Origin: Prorocentrum cordatum | Taxonomy: Eukaryota > Sar > Dinophyceae > Prorocentrales > Prorocentraceae | DNA: 64,000 nt | Assembly (NCBI GenBank): GCA_963575745.1 | Contig: CAUYUJ010004980.1 | Coordinates: 382,468-446,467 of the forward strand | Reading direction: 5' to 3' | Shown: positions 11,068-22,770 of the stretch, one piece after another | How positions within the stretch are numbered: position 1 is the stretch's first letter | Layout of the letters: every line of letters starts with the position of its first letter | The notes under the pieces: generated by a model | What the model was told of the DNA's origin: nothing | Seen by the model: only the letters and a program-made list of their open reading frames with translations | The model's database searches: none | Translations under genes and position numbers: made by a program

Positions 11068-11132
11068 GGAGCCCTGGACCCCATCTTTCTGCGGCACTTT
11101 TCGAGCCTGATCGATCTGTGAGGGTCCCTAGG
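11068..11132 (-). repeat. Dispersed repeat family A, copy 3
   Basis: In reverse complement it reads GGGACCCTCACAGATCGATC, then GCTCGAAAAGTGCCGCAGAA and GATGGGGTCCAGGGCTCC. It is near-identical in layout to 9834-9898. Confidence 0.75.
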
Positions 11133-12330
11133 CCTGACACAAGGCAAAATCGCCCGTGTGAAAATTGCATAGACAGGATCTCAGGGTCTTGGCTTTGCAC
11201 AAGACGTTGGGTGTCTGGGCATCCTGGCCTCCGGATGGAGTAGCTCAGCACGAACTCCGGCCCCTGCGACAGCCAAGTGGGCGGAGCCCACTTAGCCCAG
11301 ATCGTTACGCCCTGAGACGCTTAAGGCATCTGCAGCCAAATCCTAAGCTAGACCCACACTGCCACCCACTTACAACCCCCCTACCCCCTTAGCACCCACC
11401 GCGCAGGTCCAAGAAAGATGCTGGGTGTCTGGGCCTTCTGGCCTCCTCATGGAGTAGTTCGACACGAACTCTGGTCCCATCGACAGGTCGAAGATCTGCT
11501 GGTGCGGCAGTTGCCGGTGCCACCGGTCGTCTGCCAGCGGGAAACAGGTCTCACCGCCCTCTGGCACACAGCCGGGGGGGCAAAGAGGGAAGGCACACCT
11601 GACCCGGCCAGACAGCGAGGGAGGGAAGGAGGGAGGGAGGGAGGAGGAGGAGAAGCCTCCCTCCCTCCTCCTCCATCCATCCCTCCCATCCCTGCATCCC
11701 TCTTTCTCCCTCCCTCCTTCCTCGCCCCCCCTTTCCACCCTCTCCCTCTCCTCGTCCTTCCCTCCGTCCTTCCTCCCTCACTCCCCCCTTCGCTTTCACT
11801 TAGAAGTTCTGGCTCTTGCCTGCCTCAGCGCCGCGCACGCTTGTCGCAAAAATCTCCCACTGCTACACGCCACGGGGGGCAATACCTGGTCAGCATGGGG
11901 CTCTCGCCCCGACGCCACCCACAGTCGCCCTCAAAGCTACAGGAGAGGCCCGACCACAAGAGACCTTCCACAAGAAACCCAGCACTGAGACTCCAGGACG
12001 TCCCTTGATCTATGGTGTGGGAACGTCACGCTCTCCATGGCACAGCCATCCAAATCCAAGAATCCCAGGGCGTTTCTTGGGTGTTTCTTGACATGGGTCT
12101 CCACTGTACCAACACCTGTAAGGGCGGTACCTTTTCAAAATGTGGCTCTCGCCTGGAACTGCCGCGACATGAATCTTGAATGCTCCGACGGCTGCATTGA
12201 TGTAGAGCGGATCCTTGTCAAAATCGTGCATCGCCTGCGACATACGTAAGAACACGAGGCTTGAGTTCGCCGGCCCAACAGGCCATCGGCACGTGAAGTC
12301 CCTCAAGCAGGACTCAGGTAGGAAGGCTTA
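11133..12330. other. Spacer with a ~90-bp direct repeat and GGGA/CCCT tracts
   Basis: TGGGTGTCTGGGC...CTGGCCTC-x-TGGAGTAG-TC occurs at about 11208 and again at 11422. The first copy ends in AAGTGGGCGGAGCCCACTTA, also found near 37633. Purine- and pyrimidine-rich (GGGA)n/(CCCT)n tracts fill 11615-11790. 11790-12330 shows no gene. Confidence 0.55.
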
Positions 12331-13130
12331 GATTCCATGGATGTCCAGTCCGCGCGCGCGTGGGCGGCCCTGGGGGTCTGCAGACCGCACAGGGGCCGAA
12401 GGGCAAGCGAAAGCACTCCAAGAGCAGGCGAAGGCGCGCCAAGAGCGCGGCCCAAAGACGTCTGACGCCTCATACTGGCCCAAGGATGGCCTCAAATGGC
12501 TCCGAGATGGTGCCAAGGCGGCCCAGAGTTGGCCCAAGATGGACCAAGACAGCCCGATAGACTACACAGACGGCCCAAGATGGCTGCAGAGCCTCTCCTG
12601 GCATGCTCCCAGGAGGGCCAGCCTTCCTGCCTGTGCGGGCTTCAATAAGCTGCTCAGGCCCCAAGGTGGTCCCAAGAAAGCCCCAAGAAAGCCTCAAAAG
12701 AGCCCTAAGAGGGCACCGAACCCCTCATAGAGGGCCCCAGAAGGGCTCCAAGAGAGCACCCAGAGGGCAGAAGGGGCAGGCACAAGATGGCTTCAGGAAA
12801 GCCCCTGGAGGCCCAAGATGACCATAAGGTGGCCCAAGATGGTCCAAGAGACACCCCCAAGGAACAGCCATGAGGTCCCAAGAAGCTCCGGAGAGGCCCC
12901 AGAGAGACCTCAGGGAGGCCCCTTGATAGCATCCCAGCAGTCAAAGAGAGAGCCACAAGAACCCCCAAGAGGATCAAGAGGGATGCAAGAGAGCCCAAAA
13001 AGGGCCTAAGAGCGACCCAGCAAAGGAGGCCAGTGGGAGGCAAGCTCCAAATCAGCCCGAAGGTAGTCCGGAGAGGTCCAATTGTGACCCCAAGGTGGTC
13101 CAATTATCCCAGTGCGACCCTACCTAGGAG
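12331..13130. repeat. Degenerate CCCAAGA-GGCC repeat region
   Basis: Loose repetition of words like GGCCCAAGATGG and GCCCCAAGAAAGCC with an irregular 10-20 bp rhythm. Similar sequence fills 14340-14600 and 29270-30560. No gene is supported. Confidence 0.6.
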
Positions 13131-13164
13131 TTGGAGCCCCTAGGAAAGCAGCATTAGTACTAAC

Positions 13165-14215
13165 AGTAAAGCTAAGCTAAAGCTAAGCTAAAGCTAAGCT
13201 AAAGCTAAGCTGAAGCTAAGCTAAAGCTAAGCTGAAGCGAAGCTAAAGCTAAGCTAAAGCTAACTCTAAGCTAAAGCTAAGCTAAAGCTAAACTGAAGCT
13301 AAGCTACAGCAAAGCTAAAGCTAAGCTAAAGCTAAAGCTAAAGCTAAAGCTAAGCTAAAGCTAAGCTAAAGCTAAGCTAAAGATAAGCTAAAGCTAAGGT
13401 GAAGCTAAGCGAAAGCTAAGCGAAAGCTAAGCTAAGGCTAAGCTAAAGCTAAGCTGAAGCTAAGCTGAAGCTAAGCTGAAGCTAAGCTAAAGCTAAGCTA
13501 AAGCTAAGCCAAAGCTAAGCTAACACTAAGCTAAATCTAAGCTAAAGCTAAGCTAAAGCTAAGCTAAAGCTAAGCTAAAGCTAAGCTAAAGCTAAGCTAA
13601 AGCTAAGCTAAAGCTAAGCTAAAGCTAAGATAAAGCTAAGCTAGAGCTAAGCTAACACTAAGCTAAAGCTAAGCTAACACTAAGCTGAGGCTAAGCTAAA
13701 GCTAAGCTAAAGCTAAGCTAAAGCTAAGCTAACACTAACCTGAAGCTAAGCTAAAGCTAAGCTAAAGCTGAGCTAAAGCTGAGCTGAAGCTATGCTAAGG
13801 CTAAGCTAACACTAAGCTAAAGCTAAGCTAAAGCTAAGCTGAAGCTAAGCTAAAGCTAAGATAAAGCTAAGCTAAAGCTAAGCTAAAGCTAAGCTAAAGC
13901 TAAAGCTAAAGCTAAGCTAAAGCTAAGCTAAAGCTAAGCTAAAGCTAAGATGAAGCTAAGCTAAAGCTAAGCTAAGGCTAAGCTAAAGCTAAGCTGAAGC
14001 TAAGCTAAAGCTCAGCTGAAGCTAAGCTAAAGCTAAGCTAAAGCTAAGCTAAAGCTAAGCTACACTAAGCTAAATATAAGCTGAAGCTAAGCTAAAGCTA
14101 AGCTAAAGCTAAGCTAAACTAACACTAAGCTAAAGCTAAGCTGAAGCTAAGCTAAAGCTAAAACTAAAGCTAAAGCTAAGCTAAAGCTAAGCTAAAGCTA
14201 AAGCTAAGGCTAAAG
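13165..14215. repeat. AAGCTAAGCTA satellite-like array (11-bp unit)
   Basis: About 95 units of 11 bp, AAAGCTAAGCT, with sparse variants (AACACTAAGCT, GAAGCTAAGCT). There is no open frame of note. Short 6-bp AAGCTA phases break the register in places. Confidence 0.95.
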
Positions 14216-14716
14216 CTCCCAGGGGACTGGGGGAACCGCGGGGCGGGGACTGGGGGAACCGCCCGGGGCGGTTTCCATTGCCCAGCCCCTTTAGCTAACA
14301 GAGTAAGAACCCTTCTAGGCAGAGCCTAGGTAGGGAAAATGGTCCACGACAGCCCCCAAAAAACCTCCAAGAGGCCCCAACATTCCCCTGGGAGACCCGT
14401 GAAGGCCCCTGAATACATCTAGAAAAATCCCACAAAGTCCCCTAGCATTGCCAAGTTTCAAAGAAACACACGCGTTTCTCTGTGACTGTGGTGTTCCTGC
14501 CCCTGCCGGCTCCAGTGGGTTTCCTGGCCCTGGTGGTGGCCCCCCGAAGATCCCAAAAGAGCCCTGAGAGGGCCAAAAAGATTCCGCGGAGAGCCTCAAT
14601 CCTCGTGTGAGACTTTCTTGCGTGCAGGCCAAGCCAGGGAAGACGAACGGCTACGTCTCTAGATCGACCTCTCGCCTGGCACTTCTTCAGACTCGGATGG
14701 AGGGCAAGACAACCCA
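14216..14716. other. Spacer, no gene seen
   Basis: Starts with a duplicated GGGACTGGGGGAACCGC at 14222-14265, then degenerate CCCAAGA-type sequence. No recognisable coding region. Confidence 0.5.
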
Positions 14717-14965
14717 AAATGAAATCGGGAAATCCAATCGGTAATCGAAATCAATCGAATCGGTGGAAATCGACAGGCATATCGGAAAGCATGCACATCG
14801 ACGTCCGTCGGCCCGAAGCGAAGCGTAAACTAAAAAATCTAAACAAAAATCGGGATCCAGAGTCGGATCGAACAAGAAACGAAGCTATCCGAATCAAGAT
14901 GACTCGAATCGCACAAATCGCAATAACTCCTTGATTCGAAGTCCTGCGTCTGATCCGAGGGGGTG
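14717..14965 (+). repeat. AATCG-rich dispersed element, copy 1
   Basis: Rich in AATCG/AATCC words. Contains GGCATATCGGAA, then CGACGTCCGTCGGCC, GGATCCAGAGTCGGATCGAA and GCGTCTGATCC just before a GGA tract. The same order is seen at 27930-28165 and, more diverged, at 31775-31945. Confidence 0.75.
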
Positions 14966-15300
14966 GAGGAGGAGGAGGAGGAAGAATAATGAGGAGGAAA
15001 AGAGAAAAGTCTAAAGAGGGAAAGGAAAGAGGAGGGGAACGGGGAAGGGGGGAGGATGGGGAACAGGGAGGCAGATGAGGAGTTGCAAGAACAAGAGGCG
15101 GAGGAGGAGGAGGAGGAGCATCGACGCTACGGATCATCATACAAAAGCTGGTGCAACGTAAAAGGCGAGGAGAAGCAGGAGGGGCACGATGAGGAGGAGC
15201 AGGAGGTGGAGGGAGGAGGAAGAGGAGGTGGAAGAAGGAGGAAGAGGAGATGGAGGTGGGAGGAGGAGGAGGAGGAGGAAAGAGGAGAAGACAAGACAAG
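14966..15300. repeat. GGA-rich purine tract
   Basis: GAGGAGGA runs with interruptions, directly downstream of the AATCG element. It encodes only artefactual poly-E/R frames. Confidence 0.85.
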
Positions 15301-15895
15301 AGCACTTACGAGCCAATTGGTCACTGTCTTGCTGGATGGGAAAACCTTGGCGGTTTTACACCAGTGTAACTGAAAATATGGATATGGCTCTGTGAGCGCT
15401 GTATGGGAGCGCCTACCAGCGGCCCTACGGGGGGATTCCACTGGCCTACAGAGGGAGCCAGAGGGGGCAAGACGGACCCCTTGAGGCCCTCCAGAGACAC
15501 CTTATCCCCTGAGAGCTCTAGGTGCGAGTCAAGAGGTCGCAATCCTACAATATACGTATCATTCGTAAGCTGCCTGCGGGGGGTCAAGCGCCTCGGAGGG
15601 CGGAGGGGAGGGGCAACTAGGGGGAAGAGGGAGAGGGACTCAACCGAGGAAAAGGGAGGTCACCAGTCAGATGTCGGACCCTGGAGGACCTTCGAAGCAA
15701 ATTAATTACATCTATGTTGGGCTCCACAGGGATCCCGACTTGATGAAACATGTAAAACCTTCTAGAGCCAACCTTGTATTCGAAAAACGGCCAAGCAGAA
15801 ATCCGCTGCAACCTGGCAATGGGCCTCATAATTCAAAAACCCTATCTGCCAAAGATCTAGCATCCGCTCGGATCCACTTATCGAGATAAGTCTGG
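15301..15895. other. Non-repetitive sequence, no gene recognised
   Basis: Mixed-composition DNA between the purine tract and the LINE remnants. Short frames exist on both strands, none with recognisable motifs. Confidence 0.4.
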
Positions 15896-16686
15896 CTACT
15901 TTCTTTGCTGCACCTGCTTCTGGACGGCCTCGCGGCACAGCCCGACGCGATTCAGCAAATTCTCCGCACCCCTCTCCATCGCGCCACGGGGCGCTGATCC
16001 TGGCTTGAACGAGCCCCCCTGAGCCTCCACCGCCAGCGCAATCGTTTCGGGAAAGGTGAGCAATTCTGCGTCGTCGATCTCGCGGAGCTTGAGGGTCTGC
16101 CGAGCCGGTGTCACCATGAACTGAAACTTGCACACCTGCGGTTCCGAGTGCTGCTGCTTGTCTCAGTGGCAAGCTCTCAACCGTAAGAACCTCACATGCT
16201 CCTACACTGTGCGCAGCGCGGTCTTCTCCGGCATAATTACGACCGCGTTCCAATAGCGCGCCAGGGTAGTTTGACTGGAAGCGGAGAGTCTGCTGCTTGC
16301 TTGGCCAGGTAGAAGAGAAGCCCGAGAAACACACGAGGCCACGGCGGCCCCAGACCATGATCCTTGCCCTTTTCCTTGAACTTGTCATTGCAATCCCAGC
16401 CTGCATCCTGCACAATCGCGACGAGCCCCGCCGTGGGCGGGACCAAATAGCAGCTGAGGCGGGCGCCGATGAGGTCGGCCAACTCGCGGCTGTCGCGCAG
16501 GGCGAGGCGGCGCAGGATGGTGATGGGAGCTGCCAGCGCTGAGCCCGCCCCCTCCTCGCTGCCGAGAACCTCCTCCTGGAATTTGGCCAGCTTGCCCCGG
16601 GAACCGGAGCCTCCTGCTCTGCGTTTGCCATGCGGCGCCATGAACCAGTCTGGATTATCTGCTGCCTCCGCCGCCATCGACGACAA
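15896..16686 (-). pseudogene. Retroelement ORF1-like remnant (KGKDHGLGPPWPR type)
   Basis: The frame from 16686 reads a Gly/Ser/Lys-rich start and then GSEEGAGSALAAPITILRRL, RELADLIGAR, YLVPP and KGKDHGLGPPWPRVFLGLL. It breaks near 16237. A second piece, 16135-15896, continues in the same sense with FQFMVTPARQTLKL, then SFKPGSAPRGAMERGAENLL. I recall this pattern (a Gly/Lys-rich head, KGKDHG-GPPWPRVFLG, SAPRGAMER) from ORFs dispersed in dinoflagellate genomes and linked to LINEs; that is recalled similarity only. The sequence between the two pieces (about 16136-16236) has no matching continuous frame, so at least one indel or a lost segment separates them. No second ORF follows downstream: the sequence passes into a non-coding spacer at 15895. 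Confidence 0.5.
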
Positions 16687-16693
16687 CAGGTAG

Positions 16694-17437
16694 GAGTACG
16701 AAGTGCTGTCGTAAATGTAGGAGAAGTTTCAGGCGTCGATTCAGAATGAGCCTGACAGAACGGACAAACTCTCGCGCTGGACTGGCTGGCTAGATATGTT
16801 GAACTTCTCGAATACACACACGCGCTCCCGTCTTAAAACTCGCGTTAGCACCCCTATAGGCAGAGTTCCTGGATCCGAATATACTCTCAAACAAAACATA
16901 TGTTAAATAATATCGCTTGCCCCAGAACCGAGAGGAGCCCATGGTAATTTTGCAGATGGACCAGGAGCTAATGATTGCCGTTGAAGGTTTGCCACACCCA
17001 GGTACTGCGCATCTAGTGTGATAGCTCCGTAGAGACTTGGGGCAGATCTGTCTCGTCGATCGAGTGCGACATCGAATAGCAAGGAGGGAAATACATGCAC
17101 GAAGCCATGTCGCTCGGATAACCAAGGGGCCCAGGAGGGCGAAGCAGTCGACGAGCTCGGGGGGGGGGGGGGGGCGAAGAGGCAGAAGGGCGCCATGTTA
17201 AACTCCTGAACCTTTTCGTACTCGGCGTCTCCGAGATCCTCCAAAGACGCGATATCGGATACGGAGCGACGAGCCCAGAGGCAAGCACATTCGGAGAGCT
17301 GTCCTGACCGGCTCAAGATAGAAAGCCCTAACTCCTCCCCCACTCGCGTCGTTGCCAAGAGCGCCCCCCAATCATGCCCGATGTTTGCGTGGCTCACGAA
17401 CCAGAGAGTGATGCCATGCGATGCGCCTCGCGCGATA
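16694..17437. other. Gap between two LINE remnants
   Basis: A - strand frame at 17397-16903 is open but interrupted by a G homopolymer at 17160-17173. It may be the decayed C-terminal part of the LINE to its right, but no RNase H motif is visible. Confidence 0.35.
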
Positions 17438-19411
17438 TTAGATCTCAGGGGGCTCTATTCTCCAAGATCGAGAACATCGTCGTTCGAGATCGAAGCCATG
17501 CGGGCACCTGAACTTACTAGCCACTCCCCTCATGGCCTGTCTAGCACACAACAAGATACGAACCTGGAAATTCAAGTTGCGCGGAGGCGGGGATACACGC
17601 TTCCAGCCAAGGGAGCGCAGGGCCCAAGATTCTGCCGAGGAAGACCATTCTTTCTTCATTGCACGGCAGACGCTCTTGGCACCAGTAGCGCCCCCTAGCT
17701 GCAAACCCGGCATCAGTCGCCTCCAGTATGAATGGAAGCTGGCTTGCGAACGTCGCGCCGGCATGGGAATGCCCCAATAGTCGCGCTCGATCGCGAGCTC
17801 TGCCTGCAAGGGGGAGGCGTCCATCTCGAAAATGTGTGCGAAGCAACTGAGAGTTCTAACCGAAGACTGCCACCGCGCTCATTTTTCCCAGGGTTGGCGC
17901 GATAATTGAGCTGCATCACGTCGCCCGTGAAAACTCTTTCGCATGCGAGGGGCATACCGCTGAGCTCAAGTCCAACGTTGTCGCGATAGCCCGAGGAAAC
18001 CAAAACGCGAGCAGCGTCGTCAACATGGCCGTGGGAGGCGAGGTCAAGCTCCTCGATGTCACCATCGCCCGTTGGGAGGCCAATCACACAACATTGCGCC
18101 ATCTCGTCTAGTGCGCCAGCGCATGTCTCTAGCGCGCGTTTGAGAACTAGGCCAATAAAACGAGCCAATACTTCCACTGCTCAAGGATCCCCTTGAAGCG
18201 CTCCGACGCATGGCTTTGCAAACAGAATGCCTTCTGGCCCCAAGAAACACACGGCTGCATTGAGATATCGACGCCGTCCAAAACGAGCTTCATGCGCTCT
18301 CATAATCGCCCCGACGCTAGCTGCGAGTGAAGAGAACGAAGTACAACCAAACGCGATCGTGACATCCTTGTAATCTCTTATGTATGATAATCCAGACCGT
18401 CGAAGTCGCCATCCATGCGACTGCTGCATCATCATCGGGACTTCTCTTCCTCTGGCCGCAACGCATCCGCGCGCAAAGTTGGGCTCGCAATTGAATTGCG
18501 AAGGGCGCAAACACGCAGAAAGAAACGCATTTCCCAAACGGACATGGAACACGAATGGCACTCTTCCAAGTAATAGCAACTCCGCTGGATAACTGCCAGA
18601 CCAATGGCATCTCTCCAGCCCTATAAACCTTGTGCGGCATGTTCTCCAGGGACGCGCGAATGCCTCGCATCAAGTCCGCGCCGTTCGAAACCGAGCCCTC
18701 TGAACCTCCGCGACGTTCGTCGGCGCGGATGGAAACGCATCAAACCTACTGCCAATGGGAAAGACCATGGCGGGGCTGCTTTCCTTTGGACGCATCGCGG
18801 AAATGCTGGCCACTGAGCTCGAGTTTGTCACGGGCCCAGTCGAGTCCATGTTGTGACCATGGCGAGGTACAATCTGTAGTTTCGATGCCTCCTTGTCCGC
18901 AAATGTAATCATCAACAAGAGCCTCCCAATTTGGAAGAATATCCGCGCCCACGCCACCTTCGCCAGACGAAAGCTGGAGACGCTTTTGAGAATCAGTCGA
19001 GGTCGGCAATGCTGAAACCACTCTCTTATCATTCCTGTCTCGCTGCCCGGTACCCTTAGCTGACAGGAGTCGTGTCAATATTGCAACTTCAGCCGCCCAG
19101 CCATGTTGGTAAGCTTGGAGGAGCTCAGATGCAACGTCTTCTCGCCATGCCACCAAGCGCCATCTCCGCGGCTGTCGCCGTGCCTTTGAGAGATTGCGAA
19201 GTTGTTGCGAAAGTGCAGCCTCTCGCCAGGCAAGCTCGTCGCTCTGAAATGAAGCGCCAGGTACATGAGCAGCGAGTGCCGGTAATTGCAGTCGCAAGTG
19301 CCGTCCCTGCTCAAGTAGTTGCAGAACTTCATCTGCCCGCTGCTTGCACCCTTCTGACGGCTCCGCTGGGGAAGTACAGAATGGTTGTGCCTCCTGTGTC
19401 ATTGCCTGCAA
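17438..19411 (-). pseudogene. Decayed LINE reverse transcriptase
   Basis: Several - strand frames join into one order. 19411-18746 gives a pre-RT linker with a long Leu/Gln/Arg region (ELLQAYQHGWAAEVAILTRLL). 18673-18181 gives the fingers/palm, ending in VGALQGDP, which matches the RT G-x3-QGDP motif. 18177-17713 begins VLARFIGLVLKRAL and holds GHVDDAARVLV at 18016-18027, the position of the catalytic Y-x-DD box, with His in place of the aromatic residue. 17824-17438 matches the region after the palm. Breaks lie near 18180, 17840 and 18600. No endonuclease or RNase H was seen nearby. It is almost certainly inactive. Confidence 0.7.
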
Positions 19412-20627
19412 AAGATAAACCCATCCATGATTAGGTGTCTGCTTTCTCGTCGGTTTTGTTGATGTTGATCTGCTTCTCGGTTAAGCTGATTCCCCAAAGA
19501 TGTAAAAAATGCTGCTCGGTGCGTGCCACGATGTAAGGCGTCCATGAGTGCCTCTCTGTTTCATCTGATAGGCTGATGAGCAAACCCATGTCTATGCGCA
19601 GAGATCCTATGATATGTCAAACGCAGAACCGCTTCAAGAAAATAACACACTCTCGCGTGAACGGGCATATGATCGCGATGATATTTAGACGGTATCATCA
19701 GCAATTCCGTAGCAAGCCGTCGCAGCGGCCCAGCACTGGTAATTGCGGAGGTAAGGCGCACTGGAAACAATAATATCAAATTGTGAACTCTTTCCGGTAG
19801 ACCTGTACAACGTCGAGTCTCCCCCTCGGGATGTATTGGTTGGGACTAAATCAAGTTGCTGGTGTAGTGCTAAAAGAACGTCAGCGGCGTACCTTTGACG
19901 AGCACGTGGTGCAGCTGTGACAATACATTTCGAAGAGACCGCTTGCCATTCCTCTTGTCCTGGAGCTCGCTAGATCCGAAACCTGAATTGAGGTCGACCC
20001 ACACATTGGGCAGACAACGATGTGAAGACCATATTGGGGGCCCTTGTTGGGCCACTTCACCAAGAGATTGCATGTACGCCGGTAGGCAGGCACACAACGT
20101 GCGTGATGAGAGGAAAATAGAGGCTGCGGATGCCGAAGTCGAACTGCCGACTCTTGGTGCGAATCGCCCAGCCGCGACCTGCGGCTGATTGGGGGGTACT
20201 CCAGACTCCGACGACGCTCCTGCGGGAGATCCTTGGACCGAGTACGATAGCACAGCCTGCTGATCTGTTCGAATAGGGACCCCTCTTCCAGCCATGAGAC
20301 ACACCATATCCTGGGGCCTGCTCTCTTCCATTGTGCTACTGTTTGTCCATGCGGATGCTATGTTGTGCCATTAAGACAGACAACATCCATACTCCGAGTC
20401 CTAGGGGCTATCTCCTGCAATCTAATCGGGCGGCTAGACGAAAGTGGGTTTGATTGCCAGATAGAGACATGTTGCATCGTGAATAGGGCCAGCGTCCGAT
20501 GTACAATTTTGCTGATGCAGATAATGAGATGCAACGCAACTTTAGCAAAACATGACACGATTAGGTAGTGCAGAAGGGTGCTGGTAGGCTACTTTATCGG
20601 ATGTGTTGGTATCAGAAGGGTGCCCGA
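19412..20627. other. Spacer with a possible CxxC zinc-ribbon ORF (- strand 20093-19881)
   Basis: The - strand frame 20093-19881 contains VVCPMCGSTSIQVSDLAS and later YCHSC, a CxxC...CxxC arrangement like the zinc motif of LINE ORF1s. It is only 70 residues long and lacks other support. The rest of the stretch has lower GC than the window average and shows no gene. Confidence 0.3.
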
Positions 20628-20700
20628 GCCTTAGAGGAGAGGAAGGAGGAGGAGGGAGGAGGAGGAGGAGGAGGAGGAGGAGGAGAAGGAGGGAAGGCCT
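20628..20700. repeat. (GGA)n tract
   Basis: GGAGGAGGA purine run. Confidence 0.9.
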
Positions 20701-20874
20701 GCCCTTTTTGCCCCCCCGATCGTTGAGGTAGAGGTACAGGGTGACGTATCCGCGCGGCCCGCCCAGATCGGGCACAGAGAGGAGGTCGGCGCGCGCGCGG
20801 GCGCAACAAGGCCCCGCTCGGCGAGCGCTCCCGCGCCTCCTTCTAGCATCGCAGGCAAGAGAGGGGGCGGTGCA

Positions 20875-21478
<604 letters not shown>

Positions 21479-21618
21479 AAGCCCCTCGGGCCCAGCCATC
21501 TTGGCGAGAAAGCCAAAGCCTCGGTGCCTCCCCGTGGCGCTTGAAGGGAAAGACCAACCGCGCGGAGTTTCGCCCACCTTCTCTCGCAGCGTGTGTCGGC
21601 GAAGGCCGGGGAATCCGC

Positions 21619-22619
21619 ATGTCTAGCCGCTCATGGTCCACGTGCACGGGCCGTGGGCAAGTTGAATACAGTGAGTTGCTTTTTGCTCGGGACCATAAGT
21701 GCGGGAAGTGCGGACGTAAAGTGAAGCTGCTCGAACCACGTCGTGAAGATGTTCCTGGTTCAGCCACGTCTGGAGAGGCCAAGTCGTCACCCAGCTCGAG
21801 TAGCAAGAAGGAGAAGCCCGAGATTCTTACGTTGCTGCAGACGTTTTTGGCGGCGGCCCAAGGCCCGAGATTGAGAGCAGCACTCGAACCTCAGATTCAC
21901 CCCAAACTGACTCAAATGTGGCGTCTGCCTTGAAGCAGGCAGATGGAGCCTGGCGTGATGTGAACAACCGTCACACTCAGGCAGTCCAACCGTCACACTC
22001 AGGCAGTCCAGGCAGCTTGTCGATTAGAGAAGAACGTAGCAGCAGCAAGGGAGAAAGAGGCTCGCCATGCTCGTGAGGTAGCTCGGGCTGATACTCTGCG
22101 AAAGAGGGCAGCTGAGGTCCTGGCGGATAAGGAGGGTCTCACGCGCAAGACGGATCCCGTGGAGGTCAAGCCGCTTGCCATATCTTTTGATAAGCAGTTG
22201 TTTTGAATGTTGACGACCTGGATGGCGACCCAGCTCATCGTGCCCAGTTGAAGGAGATGCGCATCGAACTTCAGAAGACGCAGTCCAACCTGGACTCGAA
22301 GGCTTCGGAGGCATCGTCTCTCATCGAGAGTGCAACGAGGCTGTTCCCGGAGCTGCAGAAGAAGAAGAGGAAGGCCGACGGTCAGCAGGACACCACGCCG
22401 TCGCAGCAGCCAGCTCCGCCAGCAGGCGGCAGCGGCGCCATGCCAGCCGCCGCTCCTCCCGCAGACGGCGGGAGTGGCCCGCCGGTTGACGGCCAGTCAG
22501 AGTTCGAGAAGCAAGTAGCAGCAGAGGCGACGCGACTGTCTGAGGCCAAGTTTTTAGCGCAACGGCACGTTGCCGCGCAGCAGCCTATTGTTCCCGACGG
22601 CCAGGACGTGAATCTGTGA
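21619..22619 (+). pseudogene. LINE ORF1-like remnant (CxxC plus coiled-coil)
   Basis: The + frame to 21933 contains HKCGKCGRKVKLLEP, a CxxC knuckle, then a Ser/Lys-rich linker and EILTLLQTFLAA. After a break, 22203-22619 gives an Arg/Lys/Glu-rich heptad-like segment (LKEMRIELQKTQSNLDSK), a Pro/Gly/Ala-rich linker and VAAEATRLSEAKFLAQR. The order zinc motif, coiled coil, low-complexity linker matches ORF1 of the fuller LINEs at 47.6 kb and 60.9 kb. The two pieces are separated by stops around 21934-22200, where Ala/Arg-rich sequence continues in other frames. It lies directly upstream of the endonuclease remnant on the same strand. Confidence 0.5.
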
Positions 22620-22770
22620 ATAGCTGGCGCCAGTCACCAGTCTCAGGGCAAAGTGGCTCCTCATGTGCCCGAGTCAGTTCAGCAGGAGTATCAATCAATG
22701 TCATTCGGCAATGTCACTGCGTTCGGAGATGAAGTTTGGAATTTTTCCTTGAGCAGCAGCAGGCTAGTCG

